The translations under genes and the position numbers were made by a program. Of a stretch of DNA of 64,000 bases, positions 1 through 11,317 are shown piece by piece. Source of the stretch: Bryum argenteum (taxonomy: Eukaryota; Streptophyta; Bryopsida; Bryales; Bryaceae); contig CM073322.1 of the NCBI GenBank assembly GCA_037043015.1, positions 23,774,364 to 23,838,363 on the forward strand. The letters run 5' to 3'. Position 1 is the first letter of the stretch. Each line of letters starts with the position of its first letter. The notes under the pieces are model-generated. The model was not told the origin of the DNA. It saw only the letters and a list, made by a program, of their open reading frames with translations, and did no database searches.

Positions 1-373
1 TCAGACATGGTCGTGAATGAATTCCAGCGGAAGTGATCTCTAAACTGATCTCTCAAACGTACGTATGTCGACATGCTTACTGGTATCTTCCAGCGTCCCT
101 CATCATGGATACTACGCTCCAGCACATTCGAATGTCGAACGAGAATTTGCGGGGGATCAGTTCTGGATAGCAGAAACTAGTAACTCCCCCCGGTGTTCCC
201 TATTGCAAGTCACAAAGCCGAGCATTAGAAGCAGCCGTCTGCGAAAGATCAGAAGCATTCTTGTACGAACCTGAGGAAGGTTCAATTGCAGATATGATAC
301 AAAGGTAGCTTCTAATGCAGAAGAATAACACGTCTCTTTCCAGGGACGGCGTGAATGAAGAGTCGGCTTGTTC

Positions 374-670
374 TCACCAGCAGCAGAAGAGATTCTTGTT
401 CTCCCGCTTGTTGACAGTTTTGACAAAATCGAGGATAATGGGTTTGGGAGCGTCGACGAACGAGCGTGCGGGTAGCTTCGCAATCGTCGGTGCCCCGTGA
501 GGTAGCGTCGGCTCTTCCGCCTTGAAATAACGGCGCCATCCTCCTCGTTTCGACAATGGCTTCCACCCAAGCCGGACCAATTGCAGTTCCACTTCCTCAT
601 GCGTGAAAAACTCGCGCATGCTCGGGAAGTGCAAAATACAGCGATGCGTTTCCTCGTCCTCTACGTGCAT
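374..670 (-). CDS. Possible FPF1-like (flowering-promoting factor 1-like) small protein
   Basis: A 98-residue ORF with an ATG start; an in-frame TAG lies one codon before the ATG. The order of short motifs resembles the plant FPF1 family: an HFPS stretch (residues 14-17, compare HLPTGE), a helix of the TSxxxLE type (22-29), LGW (34-36), an aromatic patch (45-49), then LP-R-F (66-71) and a hydrophobic ILDFVKTV segment (79-86, compare MYDIVVKN). FPF1 proteins are about 110 residues, plant-specific, and act in gibberellin-linked growth. The usual N-terminal WVFKNGV stretch is missing here, so either the family assignment is wrong or an upstream exon joins at the AG just before the start codon. 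Similarity is seen by eye only. Confidence 0.35.
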   Translation of the reverse strand: MHVEDEETHRCILHFPSMREFFTHEEVELQLVRLGWKPLSKRGGWRRYFKAEEPTLPHGAPTIAKLPARSFVDAPKPIILDFVKTVNKRENKNLFCCW

Positions 671-2375
671 TCGCTACAGTGAACCAACCAGTAAAAGAGC
701 AATCAAACATCAAATGCAGCATAAATTCATGCTACGAGAAGCATTTGCATGAGCGACCCGTCCACAAGATGCCTAAAACCTGCACAGCAACTCGCATCCT
801 ACTCTCTTGCTAATTTTGCCAGTACTTAAAAGTAGCAATCTAGATGTAAAGCCCGCTGCGGCAATGGACTGAGTTGCAATCTCTGTACGAATGTGCAACC
901 TACTTGACTGCAAACTTCTGGAAAGCTTTGAGATTGAGCTTTGGTATAGTAGCTTACGTCTCTATTGAAAACATGTTCCACAAGTCGCTGTAAGCCACAC
1001 ATTACTTCTGACTCGCCATGCCCAGGTGAGACGACAAGACCGAAGGAGTCCCAGAGAGTTCCCATCTTCGCGCTTCTCCTCCACCACCTCCACCGCATAG
1101 AGAGCCTTCCGATCAACACTCTTCAACCCTCTCTAAAGTTTTCAAATAATGGCTCTCGTAATTGAACCTCCACCCGATTCCGTCCGACATGCCGCCTCAA
1201 GAAGGGGGAGTCACAACCCTCTCCCTCGCTAGCCGATCCAGGAGACTCGAATCACTCTTGAAATACTCAACACAAACCGCCCGAGTCTCAGATGAAAAAT
1301 TCAGACCAAAGGGTCTAAAAACAGCAAGCAAGCAAAGGTACTGTACTGTGAGGGAGGACTTGCAACTGATCGAAATAAATATAAAGAGCGTTACAAATTT
1401 CGCGCTCGGTTACAAGCGAGAAAGCGCAGGTCCGAGGCTGAAATCAACACCGACAGTTACCCTAAAATCGGAATGGAGAGAAGATTGCCAACAGGATGGT
1501 GAAATGAGGACCAAGGGAACGGGCAACGGTATGAGTCGGTAATAGTGATGAGGGAGGTCAGCTGAACGTTAGGACAGTTTTTTCCTGTAGCCATTTCCAA
1601 TGCTTTATCCTTTACCGGTTCCACCGGTTACCTCTACTGGATTACCCGTAGATTCTGTGGGTGCTTCGGGATCAAGCCCCCTCATCGCCTCCCTGGCTTG
1701 CAGGCGCAGTTAAGCATGAGCCTTGGTATCTTCCGCGTGATCGTGTATGTACATTGTGTGCTGTGAGTCCGAAAGTCCATTCTCGTGGTGACGAGGAGGA
1801 GTATCGGTGATTGTTTTCTTCCGGTGCCTTCTTCCAGTGAGTTCCCACGAGTATAGTTTCTGTGTTTCCTTGTGATGCCACTCGCAATCGGTTTCAATGT
1901 CGGGAAATCGTGTAGCGAAGATGGGGAGCTTCCGTTTTCCTTTTTTAGGACGAGTGTACACGTGAAGCTTTGGACTATCATGGAGATGGAGAGAGACACG
2001 CTATCAGTTATGGTTTGCGTAGTCTGCTATCATTTGTGTTGGCTGTATTGTGATAGCCTTCGTGAGATTCAGGCTCTTTTGCTTGGTGCTACAATGAGGT
2101 GCTAGGTTACTTGTAGTTGGTGAGCGCAGGTTGAGAGACTTGTCGGTTTTTCGAAGTATATCATCAGACGGATCATCACACGAGGCTCAGTGTCAGATTC
2201 AAGATCACAAGATTGTTAGGAATGCAGTAGTTGCGGGCTTGAAGTTGGAGAGATTTGCCATGACGGTTTCGTTCCCAGCAGCGACTTGAGGGAGCGCCAC
2301 TGTCGTCGCCAAGGAGACTGGTGAGTTGTGATAGGGATGAGGGGATGATGGGATGAGTTCCGAGGCGCATTTAGA

Positions 2376-2472
2376 AGTGAGAGCATATCCGACCCTGAAT
2401 TATGGAATATATGCTCCTGTGATCCTGCCGTCTCCACTACCTCCATCTTTCAGCGTCGGATATGCTCTCACT
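2376..2472. repeat. 18-bp perfect inverted repeat with 61-nt spacer
   Basis: AGTGAGAGCATATCCGAC at 2376-2393 is exactly complementary to the block at 2455-2472, so transcript or DNA could form a long stem. It sits beside a loose direct repeat (a CTCCTGTGA-CTGCCGTCTCCAC type stretch near 2413-2440 and again near 2589-2620). No terminal duplication is seen. It could be a small fold-back remnant or a hairpin RNA source; the arms match no conserved plant miRNA that I know. Confidence 0.5.
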
Positions 2473-3634
2473 TTCAGATGCTGCTTCCGTCAACGTCCCT
2501 TCCTTATCACGTTGAGCCATTCTCCCCCGCAAGGAATTTTAAGGACCTCGCACGAGACTGTAGCTCGCCCTCTCCCCCACATCGGGAGATGCTCCTGTGA
2601 CCTCTGTCTCCACCACCTTTCGGTTTGACCGCTTATGTGTGGTTCCACCATTCCTAGCTTTTTAATGTTGGGTTGATCTGCTCATCTTCTCAGTTGGTTC
2701 TCAGTTGTTATGAATCTTCTCAGTTGTAAGGAGCTGAAGGGCTTTTGTGTCTGATTGTTGCTGCTGTTGGTTTCTTGTCTTCTGAATTTATATGTGATTG
2801 CTCGGCATGTGTTCATCGGATCTGTGTTGTGCTTAAAAGTCAGCTTCATACGCATTGATTCGATTCCATCCTTTGCATACCATGCAGGATGAAGTATTTG
2901 TGCGATGTGCGTGTTTCTCCACTCCGACCACCACTATTGTGCTTCCGTTTCATGTTGATACGTTCTACGATAGACTTCAGTCTCCACGAACAAAATGTCA
3001 AGGGCATACTGACATAATGCAGCAGATTTTCCATCATAATTGACGTGATTCACTTCAACATTGTGCCTGTCAAAGAGTTGGAATTCCATTTGTCGAATAA
3101 CTCTATGAGCTTCAAAAAAGTCACAATACCAGATGGCGAAACTATCATCCAGAATAATTGTTTCTTTCCAAATGATGGAAAAATATCAGATATGATCGTC
3201 TAGAACCTGTTGCCCTCAATCGACATGAAAACTCAGGATGGCATAGATATGCACATCTACTTCATCGCACGTGATGCCATGTGCTGCTATTCACTCCAGA
3301 CTGAATGTATCACTACACGTACTTGTTTTGCCAGAGCCATGCATCAACATAGCCAAAAGCAGGATTATCAAACTGGGTCAGTATGAACTCCATCTTGGAA
3401 ACCAGATATGGCCTTTATAGAGCACATATTCCGAAGTAAACATCTCACCTGCACATGAAGACTTTCATGTTGAGCAAGGGTGGACAATACTCCAGAAGGG
3501 CAAAAATGTTCCATAAGCGATGCAATCAACTTGAGAAGTGCTAAAAGTAACCCTCCGGCGATGGATTCCACTCCTAGAGCAAGTATCTACACATGGAGAT
3601 TACGGCAGCTCAAGGAAATACTGTCGAAGCGATT

Positions 3635-3862
3635 CTAAAATAAACAGAACCAGAGAAAAAGCTTATACGAAAGATACAGAACTTGATAGTTCACAAGAGG
3701 ATTAAAATTATGTGGCAGACTTACGGGGCAGGTCACCATCGTGCAACGGCAGGAGCCTCTTGTTGCGCAATACGTATGCCGTGGTGCCTGCAATAATGGT
3801 ACATTCAGTTGAATTCTTTGGCAGACTAAGTTAGTTTGACGAAAGCATAACTACACAATTAC
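3635..3862 (-). other. Two predicted introns in the helicase 3' UTR
   Basis: Downstream of the stop codon at 3942-3944, the minus strand shows CTGAG|GTAATT (donor at 3862) with TTGCAG (acceptor ending 3788), a 75-nt intron. It then shows CCC|GTAAGT (donor at 3724) with ATTTTAG (acceptor ending 3635), a 90-nt intron. Both are GT-AG with pyrimidine-rich 3' ends. The first junction would lie about 80 nt after the stop codon, beyond the usual 50-55 nt limit, so the mRNA may be subject to nonsense-mediated decay. This is inferred from splice-site quality only. Confidence 0.45.
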
Positions 3863-3941
3863 CTCAGAAACTCCTGAGCTCGGGAGTGGGGAATCCTGGA
3901 GCTGCTTCCCCTCGAGGACTGACGGCTCAAAAAAGTGCCCC

Positions 3942-6053
3942 TCATCTAGAAGATTTGAGGGTTTTGGACTGCTTCCTTGCAAGAAAGCGCGCACGTGCAC
4001 CATCTACATCCACAACATGTGCCTTCTGCTCAACAGGCTTCAATATGGCCGCTTCCTTGTCCCCTCCTAAACTTGCTTCCTCATCTTTGTCAGCGCTCAA
4101 GCCACTAAGAGTACGAACATTGATATTCTGTAGCTTTTCCAGTATAGGGACCACCCATTCCTTTTCCACAACACAAACATGGCGAAGGTATGGGCGAGTA
4201 GAAGCCATAAGTTCATGATAAAGCACCCACTCAGGGTACAGACCATCCTCATCCACACGCAGTGGACTGGTGGACGGATGAAGTTGAACCAGCTGAGATT
4301 TGTTGCCAATGGTGTGGTAGCCGTTGTGCTTTGGCATTCGTTGCGCCAATTTGCAAGCAAAACCCTGACACAAAGCCTTCCGCAAGGAACGTGCACTGTT
4401 GATCTTCTTCGCACCCCGGCCGTCATCCTCAAAGTTCTTCCTACTCGTGATTAGAGCCAACTGCCTTCTCACATCCTTGGCAAACAGCATGGATCGGATC
4501 TGCAGACCATTGCTTCTGCACCATTTGATATCGAAATCGTTTTTCTTCCACAGCTCGTAAATCTGCAGGTACTGTACATGATCGCCATACTTGTTTCCAT
4601 CCGGAAGCTGCTGATCGTCTCTTGACCTCTTCCTCTCATCACCTTTCTTTGGTCCTGGCATGAAGATATTTTCAGAGGAAAGCATGGCGGCTACGCTCAG
4701 AGCTTGGGGCAAGCAACCGAGTTCCTCGGCAGCCAATAAAGTCCTCCCTAATGCAGGCTCCAACGGCAATTCAGCAATGCGCTTGCCCAGGGCAGTAACC
4801 TTCCCATCTTCACCAATTGCATCAATCGCATATAGCTGACGTAGTGCATCTTCCAGTGACTCCCTTAGTGGTGGATCGATGAAATCAAAGTGTAAAATAT
4901 CCACATTCGGCAAGTCCAGAAACTTGAGGTGTAATACCGCACCCGTGAGCGAGGAGCGTTGAATTTCAGGCACAGTGGCTGGAATGAACTCCTCCTGATA
5001 AGCAGAAAGCGGGTAGAGGCGGTAGCACTTGCCGGGACGAGTCCTTCCAGCTCTTCCTGCCCTTTGAGTAGCCTGCACCCTGCTAATGCGTACAACAGAC
5101 AGAGAGTCCATGCCCGTCGAAGGATTATAGTTTCGTTGCTTCACAAACCCAGGATCAATTACATACACAACTCCGTCGACAGTAAGCGATGTCTCCGCCA
5201 CGTTCGTTGCCACGATAATGCGCCGGCAATTGGGTGGAGCAGGTTGAAACACCCGAGCTTGAACCTCGGGCGCCAAAGATGCGTGAAGAGGAAGTACAAT
5301 GACGTCAAGGCAGGAGCCTTCTTCCAACATTAGCACCTTCTCTTCCAGCATCTTCAGAGCCTTCTCAATCTCATCCTGCCCAGTCAGAAAGACTAAGATG
5401 TCGCCTTCAGGCTCCCTAACGTGGACATCGATGGCTGTCTCTACAGCAGACTCCAAATAGCTGTGAGGATTCTCCGTGCTGTAGAGGAGCTGTACAGAGA
5501 AGAGCTTTCCAGGAACATTGACGACAGGACAGCCGTAGAAATACTCGGAGAATTTCTGTCCGTCGAGGGTGGCTGAAGTGATGATCACTTTCAACTCGGG
5601 GTCGCGGTTCTGGGCCACACGCTTCAAAAGACCCAGCAAAATGTCGGTGTTCAAGCTGCGCTCGTGAGCCTCGTCGAGAATGATGACGGAGTACTGTTTA
5701 AATTCGTAGTCGAACAAGCACTCACGAAGCAAACAGCCATCTGTTAAGTACTTGATTTGCGTAGCGCGAGATGTTCGATCTTCGAATCGGATGGAGTAGC
5801 CAACTTCCTCCCCGAGCTGCACGCCCATCTCCCATGCCACTCGACGTGCAACAGTCACTGCAGCCACTCGCCGAGGTTGCGTTACTCCTATCGTTCCATT
5901 CTTCGTGTACCCTGCTCGGTGAAGTATCTGCGCAAGCTGCGTGGTTTTCCCAGAACCTGTCTCCCCGATCACCACGACTACCCTATTCTTCGCAACAGCC
6001 TCCACAATCTGCTCCTCATACTGGTTGATAGGCAACAGCTTGCGCGCCTCCAT
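3942..6053 (-). CDS. DEAH4: DEAH-box RNA helicase, plant DEAH4 / animal DHX40 type
   Basis: A single-exon, 703-residue ATP-dependent RNA helicase of the spliceosomal DEAH/RHA class. The ATG at 6053 is chosen because the protein then begins just before the conserved LPI-Q-EE-IVE segment, as in the roughly 700-residue Arabidopsis DEAH4 (At1g27900). Extension to 6086 would need a TTG start. Walker A GETGSGKT lies at 30-37, DEAH at 127-130, SAT at 160-162 and QRAGRAGR at 330-337. The winged-helix, ratchet and OB-fold regions follow, and the protein ends in RARFLARK, as in the plant orthologue. There is no N-terminal RS, S1 or G-patch extension. It is expected in the nucleus and implicated in pre-mRNA processing by family; direct function is not shown. 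The gene is whole, with all motifs intact. Confidence 0.96.
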   Translation of the reverse strand: MEARKLLPINQYEEQIVEAVAKNRVVVVIGETGSGKTTQLAQILHRAGYTKNGTIGVTQPRRVAAVTVARRVAWEMGVQLGEEVGYSIRFEDRTSRATQIKYLTDGCLLRECLFDYEFKQYSVIILDEAHERSLNTDILLGLLKRVAQNRDPELKVIITSATLDGQKFSEYFYGCPVVNVPGKLFSVQLLYSTENPHSYLESAVETAIDVHVREPEGDILVFLTGQDEIEKALKMLEEKVLMLEEGSCLDVIVLPLHASLAPEVQARVFQPAPPNCRRIIVATNVAETSLTVDGVVYVIDPGFVKQRNYNPSTGMDSLSVVRISRVQATQRAGRAGRTRPGKCYRLYPLSAYQEEFIPATVPEIQRSSLTGAVLHLKFLDLPNVDILHFDFIDPPLRESLEDALRQLYAIDAIGEDGKVTALGKRIAELPLEPALGRTLLAAEELGCLPQALSVAAMLSSENIFMPGPKKGDERKRSRDDQQLPDGNKYGDHVQYLQIYELWKKNDFDIKWCRSNGLQIRSMLFAKDVRRQLALITSRKNFEDDGRGAKKINSARSLRKALCQGFACKLAQRMPKHNGYHTIGNKSQLVQLHPSTSPLRVDEDGLYPEWVLYHELMASTRPYLRHVCVVEKEWVVPILEKLQNINVRTLSGLSADKDEEASLGGDKEAAILKPVEQKAHVVDVDGARARFLARKQSKTLKSSR

Positions 6054-6760
6054 TTCGTGCAGCTGTCCTCCCAGCTCACGAATCAATCTTGCAGATGATT
6101 ATTTTCCTTCCTGAGCAAGGATCAATTCAACCGAAATCGTATTTGAATCAAAAACGATTCGGCGCGCCACAGTATTCCAAAGATTCACTCACATACATTC
6201 GAACATATGAAATGAAAACCCTAACCCTAATGACTTACCCAAAACATGCGCTCCTGGCAGAGCTCGACACTGACAGTGCACAACTACGATAACATTTCAG
6301 AGTCTCAAAATGCTATGAATAAGCTGTCTCTGCCCCTGTTAAAGAGAGAAAGAAATCTCGCGCTTTAATGCGAACTTCCTAGAATACGCTTAAAGCAAAA
6401 GGCAACTCTACCTTAAGCCCCAAACCCTAAATTATAAGCGGAATTCGATACAAGAAGCCTAGCCCCGGAAGACGCACGTAAGATCAAAATGAGCGCACCT
6501 GATGACGGAGGAAATTTTTTCTCTCAGAACGTGCGCCATGGCTATCTCCTCTGCAAGTCGCTTGAAGCTCACTCCGAGTCAAATTTCTCGCACAATTCCT
6601 AGACAACTCGCCCAACCGGGAGTGGCGAGGCTCAAATCGTCTCAATCAATCGGTGTTGATTGACTGACTGAAGCTCTACTCGCGAGATCGCGATGATAAA
6701 TGGATGAATTCGGTCGAGATGATAATCATCCGGCTATAAACCCTAAGGTTTGGCCGAGGA
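6054..6760. promoter_or_regulatory. Helicase upstream region with telo-box-like motifs
   Basis: The AAACCCTAA-type telo-box occurs at about 6216-6235 (in tandem), 6420 and 6738. Telo-boxes are common near transcription starts of plant genes for ribosome biogenesis and RNA processing, which suits the helicase reading away to the left. The same stretch may also serve an unseen gene to the right. No TATA box is assigned. Confidence 0.4.
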
Positions 6761-7861
6761 AGTCAGCCAGCGCCGCTCACTCCAGAGCAACAAATAGGGC
6801 TTTCCGGCTCAGACATAACAGCTTCCTTGTCTTTTTTCTATCTGTCTCTCGTTTCGTTTCTAGGCAAGGAGTGTTCTTTACTGTCGTTTGAGGGTGCGGA
6901 TGATTTGAAACTTTGATATGCAAGTCTAACTCAGCGGTGGTCAAGCAATTCGCTATGGGCCATAACTAGACAGCTGACGCATCCCTCAATGCCAATTTCT
7001 AATTCTTAGGTCGTATTCTAGGTTCAATGATACGTTCGCCTCACCTTTAAGGCAGAGCATCAGAGCGGCTGGGCTTGAAACACCACGGCTATGGCTTTAG
7101 ATGCTTTGAGGTGCAGGCTAGAATAATGTGAACCCCTCCGGGATCTAGTGATAACTGATCTAAGAGCCTCGAAAGGGTTGCGACAGTTTCTACAGTTTCT
7201 TGCTGAACGTTAATGAGGTCTTTGTCGAGGCTGTGATGACACTTTTTTCCCGAATACGAGACAATCGTCGTTGAGATAAATCTTTACCTTTGTCTGAGCC
7301 TTATCACAGATAGAACAAGTTACGTGACTTCAGTGACCCGTCCGATTAGGATGCATGCCGTAACAATGTTTCGCTTTCGATGTCAGGTATAGCTACTTAG
7401 TTAGAGAAACGATTGACGACAGGCAACAAGTGGATGGGTATTCTGAGTTAGTATAATAAGAACTTCAAACAGTTATTAATTTCAGATTATTCACCCCTTT
7501 TCTACACCCGTAATCATCCCCTTTCCATAGTCGCGATATCCTTACCACGATGTGTTCGAGAGAAATGTCCGCAACATCGTCACGAAATTGGCGAGCTGGA
7601 AACCAGGGGATCAAGAGCAAGACCTCCCATCCAGAACTGCACTCTACAATCTCTGTCGCTGGAAACGCACTGAACCACAATGGATGAATTGTATGTCACA
7701 ACTTTGCGAGGAAAAGTCCTGAAACAGATTAAACAGTTTAAGGGCTTCGTGCAGGCCACAAACTTGCCGTCTCCAGCATCCTTGCTCCTACCGGTCAACG
7801 CCAATTCTGTGATTATAAGATTACTTCAGAGTGCAATACACGCGACTTCCACGATTTCCCC
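6761..7861. other. Intergenic stretch, no supported gene
   Basis: A pyrimidine-rich tract at about 6820-6880 looks like plant leader DNA. The only ORF with an ATG of any length (7680-7877, plus, 65 codons) has no recognisable motif and overlaps the 3' end of the SPIRAL1-like gene on the other strand. I see nothing else. Confidence 0.5.
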
Positions 7862-8529
7862 TCAACCGAATAGGTAGCCTAACGACGACTGGCCGCCAGG
7901 AGATGATTGCACTCTGGTACTGGGGCGGTCCTGCGTAGGCAAGAAGATAATCACGTCAATATCATGAGGCGGTATATCAGAAATGCAAGCTAAATTGCGA
8001 CTGCAGTAGCACTACAGAGAAGCAAAAAGCACGTCTCAAGTACGTAACTCATGCTACAGGTCCACAAGCATCTTTAACATCTTCACCTTTTCTTTCAAAA
8101 GCTGTTTTTTCTGAGCATCACATTGTGTATAGTGAATATGTGGATTAATATGCAGGATCCAAATCACCTAATGCAAATCTACAGGACAGCAAGTAACAAG
8201 GAACTGACCGTAATGAAGTTGCCGCAATTCTGGCCATCGGCGCGATGGTAGTTGTTATTAGTTCGATCCATGTGTATCTCATCATGATAAACTTTTCCAG
8301 CAGCTGGCCTTTCATTTTCTGGTGAAATTACAGAACTTGTCAAATCGTAGGGTGATTTGCTGCCATATCCACTTGAATTGTATTGCTCTTTGACAGGTTG
8401 TTCTTGAAATGATTTGCTTTGGCCTCTGTGATTTGGTCTAACAGCACGAGGTTTAGGTTTATCATCGCCTCCAAACAAGTATCCAAGAGAGCTGTATCCA
8501 CCGCCGCAGCTCTGACCTCTACGAAACAT
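7862..8529 (-). CDS. SP1L: SPIRAL1-like microtubule-associated protein, two exons
   Basis: Exon 1 is 8529-8209 (107 codons); the intron is 8208-7931 (278 nt, GTCAGT to CGCAG, phase 0); exon 2 is 7930-7862 (22 residues and stop). The 129-residue product carries both hallmarks of plant SPIRAL1 proteins: an N-terminal block ending SSLGYLFGG (13-21) and a near-identical C-terminal SSLGYLFG that ends the protein. The conserved NNY-RADGQN-GNF-T stretch lies right before the splice junction and continues as DRPSTRV in exon 2. SPIRAL1 proteins bind cortical microtubules and support anisotropic cell growth. The linker between the repeats is longer and more polar than in short angiosperm members. Exon 2 is too short to appear as a long ORF; it was found by searching for the expected C-terminal motif. 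Confidence 0.93.
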
Positions 8530-9804
8530 TTTGGCACGACTTCGCTCCTCGCTTCAGCCTGTGAAGACGATAACCGTGAACGCTTTGCACAAGCGGGTGT
8601 AGAATAAGGTGACAAGAAAGAATGCTACTGCCGCTATGGAATTCGTTCCCTGCACAGAACACAATGCGTAAGGTCCGCTCAACGTCGCTCAAGGGTGTGA
8701 TTTAAGTTAGTGTATGTTGAGTAGGCGCCTCCGACACATCCTGTGAGTAGAATGTGCGAACTTCAAAGCTTGTGCCACAATGAGAACGGTCAGAGTGTCT
8801 ACTGGAAGTTTACAAATTCAAAGCGACAGCAGCAGTATCCCGAAACATGAATACTTTCATTGCCGTACAAATTAATGTCGACTTCATCGAGCATGTCAGG
8901 AAACAAACGTGTATTTAAGATATTGAGTATTCAGGAGCGCAATGGATCTACCGAACATAACGCATGACTATGCATGTTATAATGCATGATCTTCACGACA
9001 TCGATTCAACTCTAATTCATTACCTCGCGCAATCACTATTACGTATTCAATTCAGCAATTCCAAAATGATCCATTAATGTCCGCACAACGTCTACCAGAT
9101 CCGGAAAAAACTGGCATCACCTCTCTGGAAAACAGAATATGTCCGTCCTCTCTAATTTTTTTCGCTCCAACAAAAAACTGCTCGAAAGTTGTGAGGAGAT
9201 ACATTATGATTGCCAAGTGTTACAATCTTTTGGTAGGAAGAGACTTTTTGAATCTCCCGCGTTAGAAAGCATACCGCGTGTTTCAACTCCTGTCGTGATC
9301 GAATAGAGCTTCCTGTGAATGCGCCGCTCTCACGGCTGAGGCAGGGTGAAGATGTATCAATCGGCTTCGACGGAATTGAATGAAAAGGGTTTCATGCGAA
9401 AGTGATGGCGTGCGGAACATGGCGGGGAAGAAAGACGCTTACCAGTGCCCGCGCCTGGAACTGCTGCTGTCAGGGAGAACCAGCCAGGCGGCTGAAAATT
9501 TTGATTTGAGATCCTTTCTAATCTCTTGCCTAAACTGGCGCCGCTTCGTTCACAACGGATCGTAAACCGGTAAAAGATTTGGTTGTCAACGATGACATTC
9601 ATCTGCAACTTACGAATCACGAAATGGAATTTGCAACGCTTCTTGTCAACACCAAAGACAATGAAAGACTGAAAAACTCAACATCACAACTGAATTTGGG
9701 ACAGGTAAAAGCTTCAATGGCGGAGCATTATTTCGTACAGGCTCATAAGCAAACAATGAGAAAAGAATACCTACAAGAGCTCACTAATTTCTTACTAATT
9801 TGAC
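8530..9804. other. Intergenic stretch upstream of the SPIRAL1-like gene
   Basis: This holds the 5' flank of the SPIRAL1-like gene and the 3' flank of the peroxidase gene. Short ORFs at 9077-9265, 9357-9620 and 9579-9803 have no family motifs, and the last starts at TTG. No repeat or element was recognised. Confidence 0.5.
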
Positions 9805-11317
9805 CTAATTCAGCACGCTGCACACTTTCCGGATGTCGCCCTTCGAGCCAGTGACATCGCCAAGGCTCCCCATTTTAATCAAGGCGTCTTCAAACGCCTT
9901 CGAGAAAGTATCGTCCGTGGCGGCAGCGTACTTGTTCACGAAGCCTTTCGTGAGCGGATTCACTAGCATATTTTGATCGGATTGCAGAACGCCTCGGCTC
10001 TTCTTGATTTGCGTGAAATAGCTTCTGTCGAATTTCGTGTTTGTCCCCTGGTCAAGGAACACGTGTGTGTTGTCCGTGGTTGAATTGGAGCAGACCTTCC
10101 GCAGCTGATCGGCCAGAGCTGGACTCATGGTGGGATCGGGCTTTCTGGTAACCGAGAATTTGTACAGCCGGTCGTTGAAGAACTTGCACCTCGTCTTGCC
10201 GATAGTGTGCACGCCTATGAGAGTCACTGTCTCTTCCACTGAGAATCCGGCTTGATTGAACCTGTTCACGATGGCGGAGATGGCGGTTCTGGAGCCGGGT
10301 AAAGTGTTTGCGTTCGCTATCAACGAGACTTTACCGTCGAGGCGACCCGTGCCAATCGCGTAAGGAGCACGACCACTCACCTGTCAATCCAACTCCGCAA
10401 ATCTTTAGTCTCTACAAACATATTCGGTCTCCACATTCCAGCAACCTCTTACTCACAGCTGAAGGACAAAGCTTTTAAAACAAAATCAAAAATACGAAAC
10501 TATAAGCAATTGATTGAACTACAATCTATAGGCAACCTCCTATATCATTGTTCATTTGACTTCACAGCGTCGTCATAGGGTTAAAGATATAGCTGCAAAG
10601 AACAGGCATTATCGCAACAATCTGTATGATGATAGGATTCGAGAGGATTACAATGGCGAAGGCATCGCGAGTCGCAAGCGCAATGATGTCCGCGCAGGAG
10701 ACCAGATTGGCGCCCCCGCAAGACAACAGTACTCTTCTCTTAACGAGATCGATAAAATCCAGAACTAAGTTAATGTCTTCGTTAGTAGTCGAGTCAAGCT
10801 CCGTCTTTGCACCTGATGGCATCTTCTTTATCAAGACGGAAGCGTCACATTGATGCTGAATGCCCAAAACACGATGGACTTGGTTAGAAAGTAGTCGAAA
10901 CATCTCGAAACCTAAAAATTTCAGACCTAGAGAATGTATCAACGAGCATCTCTGAACCTTCAAGGACGAATTTGTAACTGAGACTATGGTACATTATAAC
11001 TATGAATATAGTAACAAGAGCCGATGCGTCTAGTTTCATTGATGATATGAGCAATTTGCGTTAAGATACGAGCGAGGAAGGAATGTTCGTACATCAGCAA
11101 CGCAGTCGTGATAGTAAAGGCAGAGAAGGGCGGGGATAATGCCGAAATCGGCTTGGTATTTCTTCAGCACTTCCTGCCTCACCACCGTCTCCACGTTCCT
11201 GCAAGCCGTCTTGGCATAGTAGCCAACTTTGAGCTTCAATGTGGCAGGCGCTGCGGTTGCTACGGTAGCCAACAGCAGAATCACTACTACTGCAAACACT
11301 CTGTCCCTCTTCATCAT
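9805..11317 (-). CDS. Class III secretory peroxidase with altered distal pocket, three exons
   Basis: Exons are 11317-11093, 10855-10652 and 10380-9805; both introns (237 and 271 nt) are GT-AG and phase 0. The product is 334 residues, normal for plant class III peroxidases. A signal peptide covers about 1-24 (hydrophobic VVVILLLATVA). Distal His70 is in YYHDC; proximal His201 is in GVHTIGKTRC. Further family marks are C78DASVLI, SCADIIALATRD, GTGRLDG, and a C-terminal FDRSYF-GVLQSDQ block ending KVCSVLN. The enzyme would act in the cell wall, using peroxide to oxidise phenolics. Odd points: the distal arginine of the usual RLHFHDC is Cys66, the distal Phe is Tyr69, and the usual FVxGCDAS reads VADHQCDAS, with one extra residue and no calcium-site Gly. 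The frame and splice sites are intact, so this is probably expressed but catalytically altered. Confidence 0.9.

Larger units (their letters stand above)
671..3941. other. Intergenic stretch without a supported gene
   Basis: Only short overlapping ORFs without family motifs occur, among them 126 codons at 1162-1542 (plus) and several mutually overlapping minus ORFs at 1672-1999. Base composition is moderate in GC up to about 2.6 kb. The part from about 3.6 to 3.94 kb is probably the spliced 3' UTR of the helicase gene. An 18-bp perfect inverted repeat at 2376-2472 is listed separately. Confidence 0.5.

Noticed and set aside
1672-1999. Three overlapping minus ORFs, up to 105 codons
   Set aside because: Mutually overlapping frames, no motifs, no splice-site support. 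Possibly a non-coding transcript, but nothing shows it.
6054-6086. Eleven-residue N-terminal extension of the DEAH helicase
   Set aside because: It would begin at TTG. The ATG at 6053 gives the N-terminus expected from the Arabidopsis orthologue.
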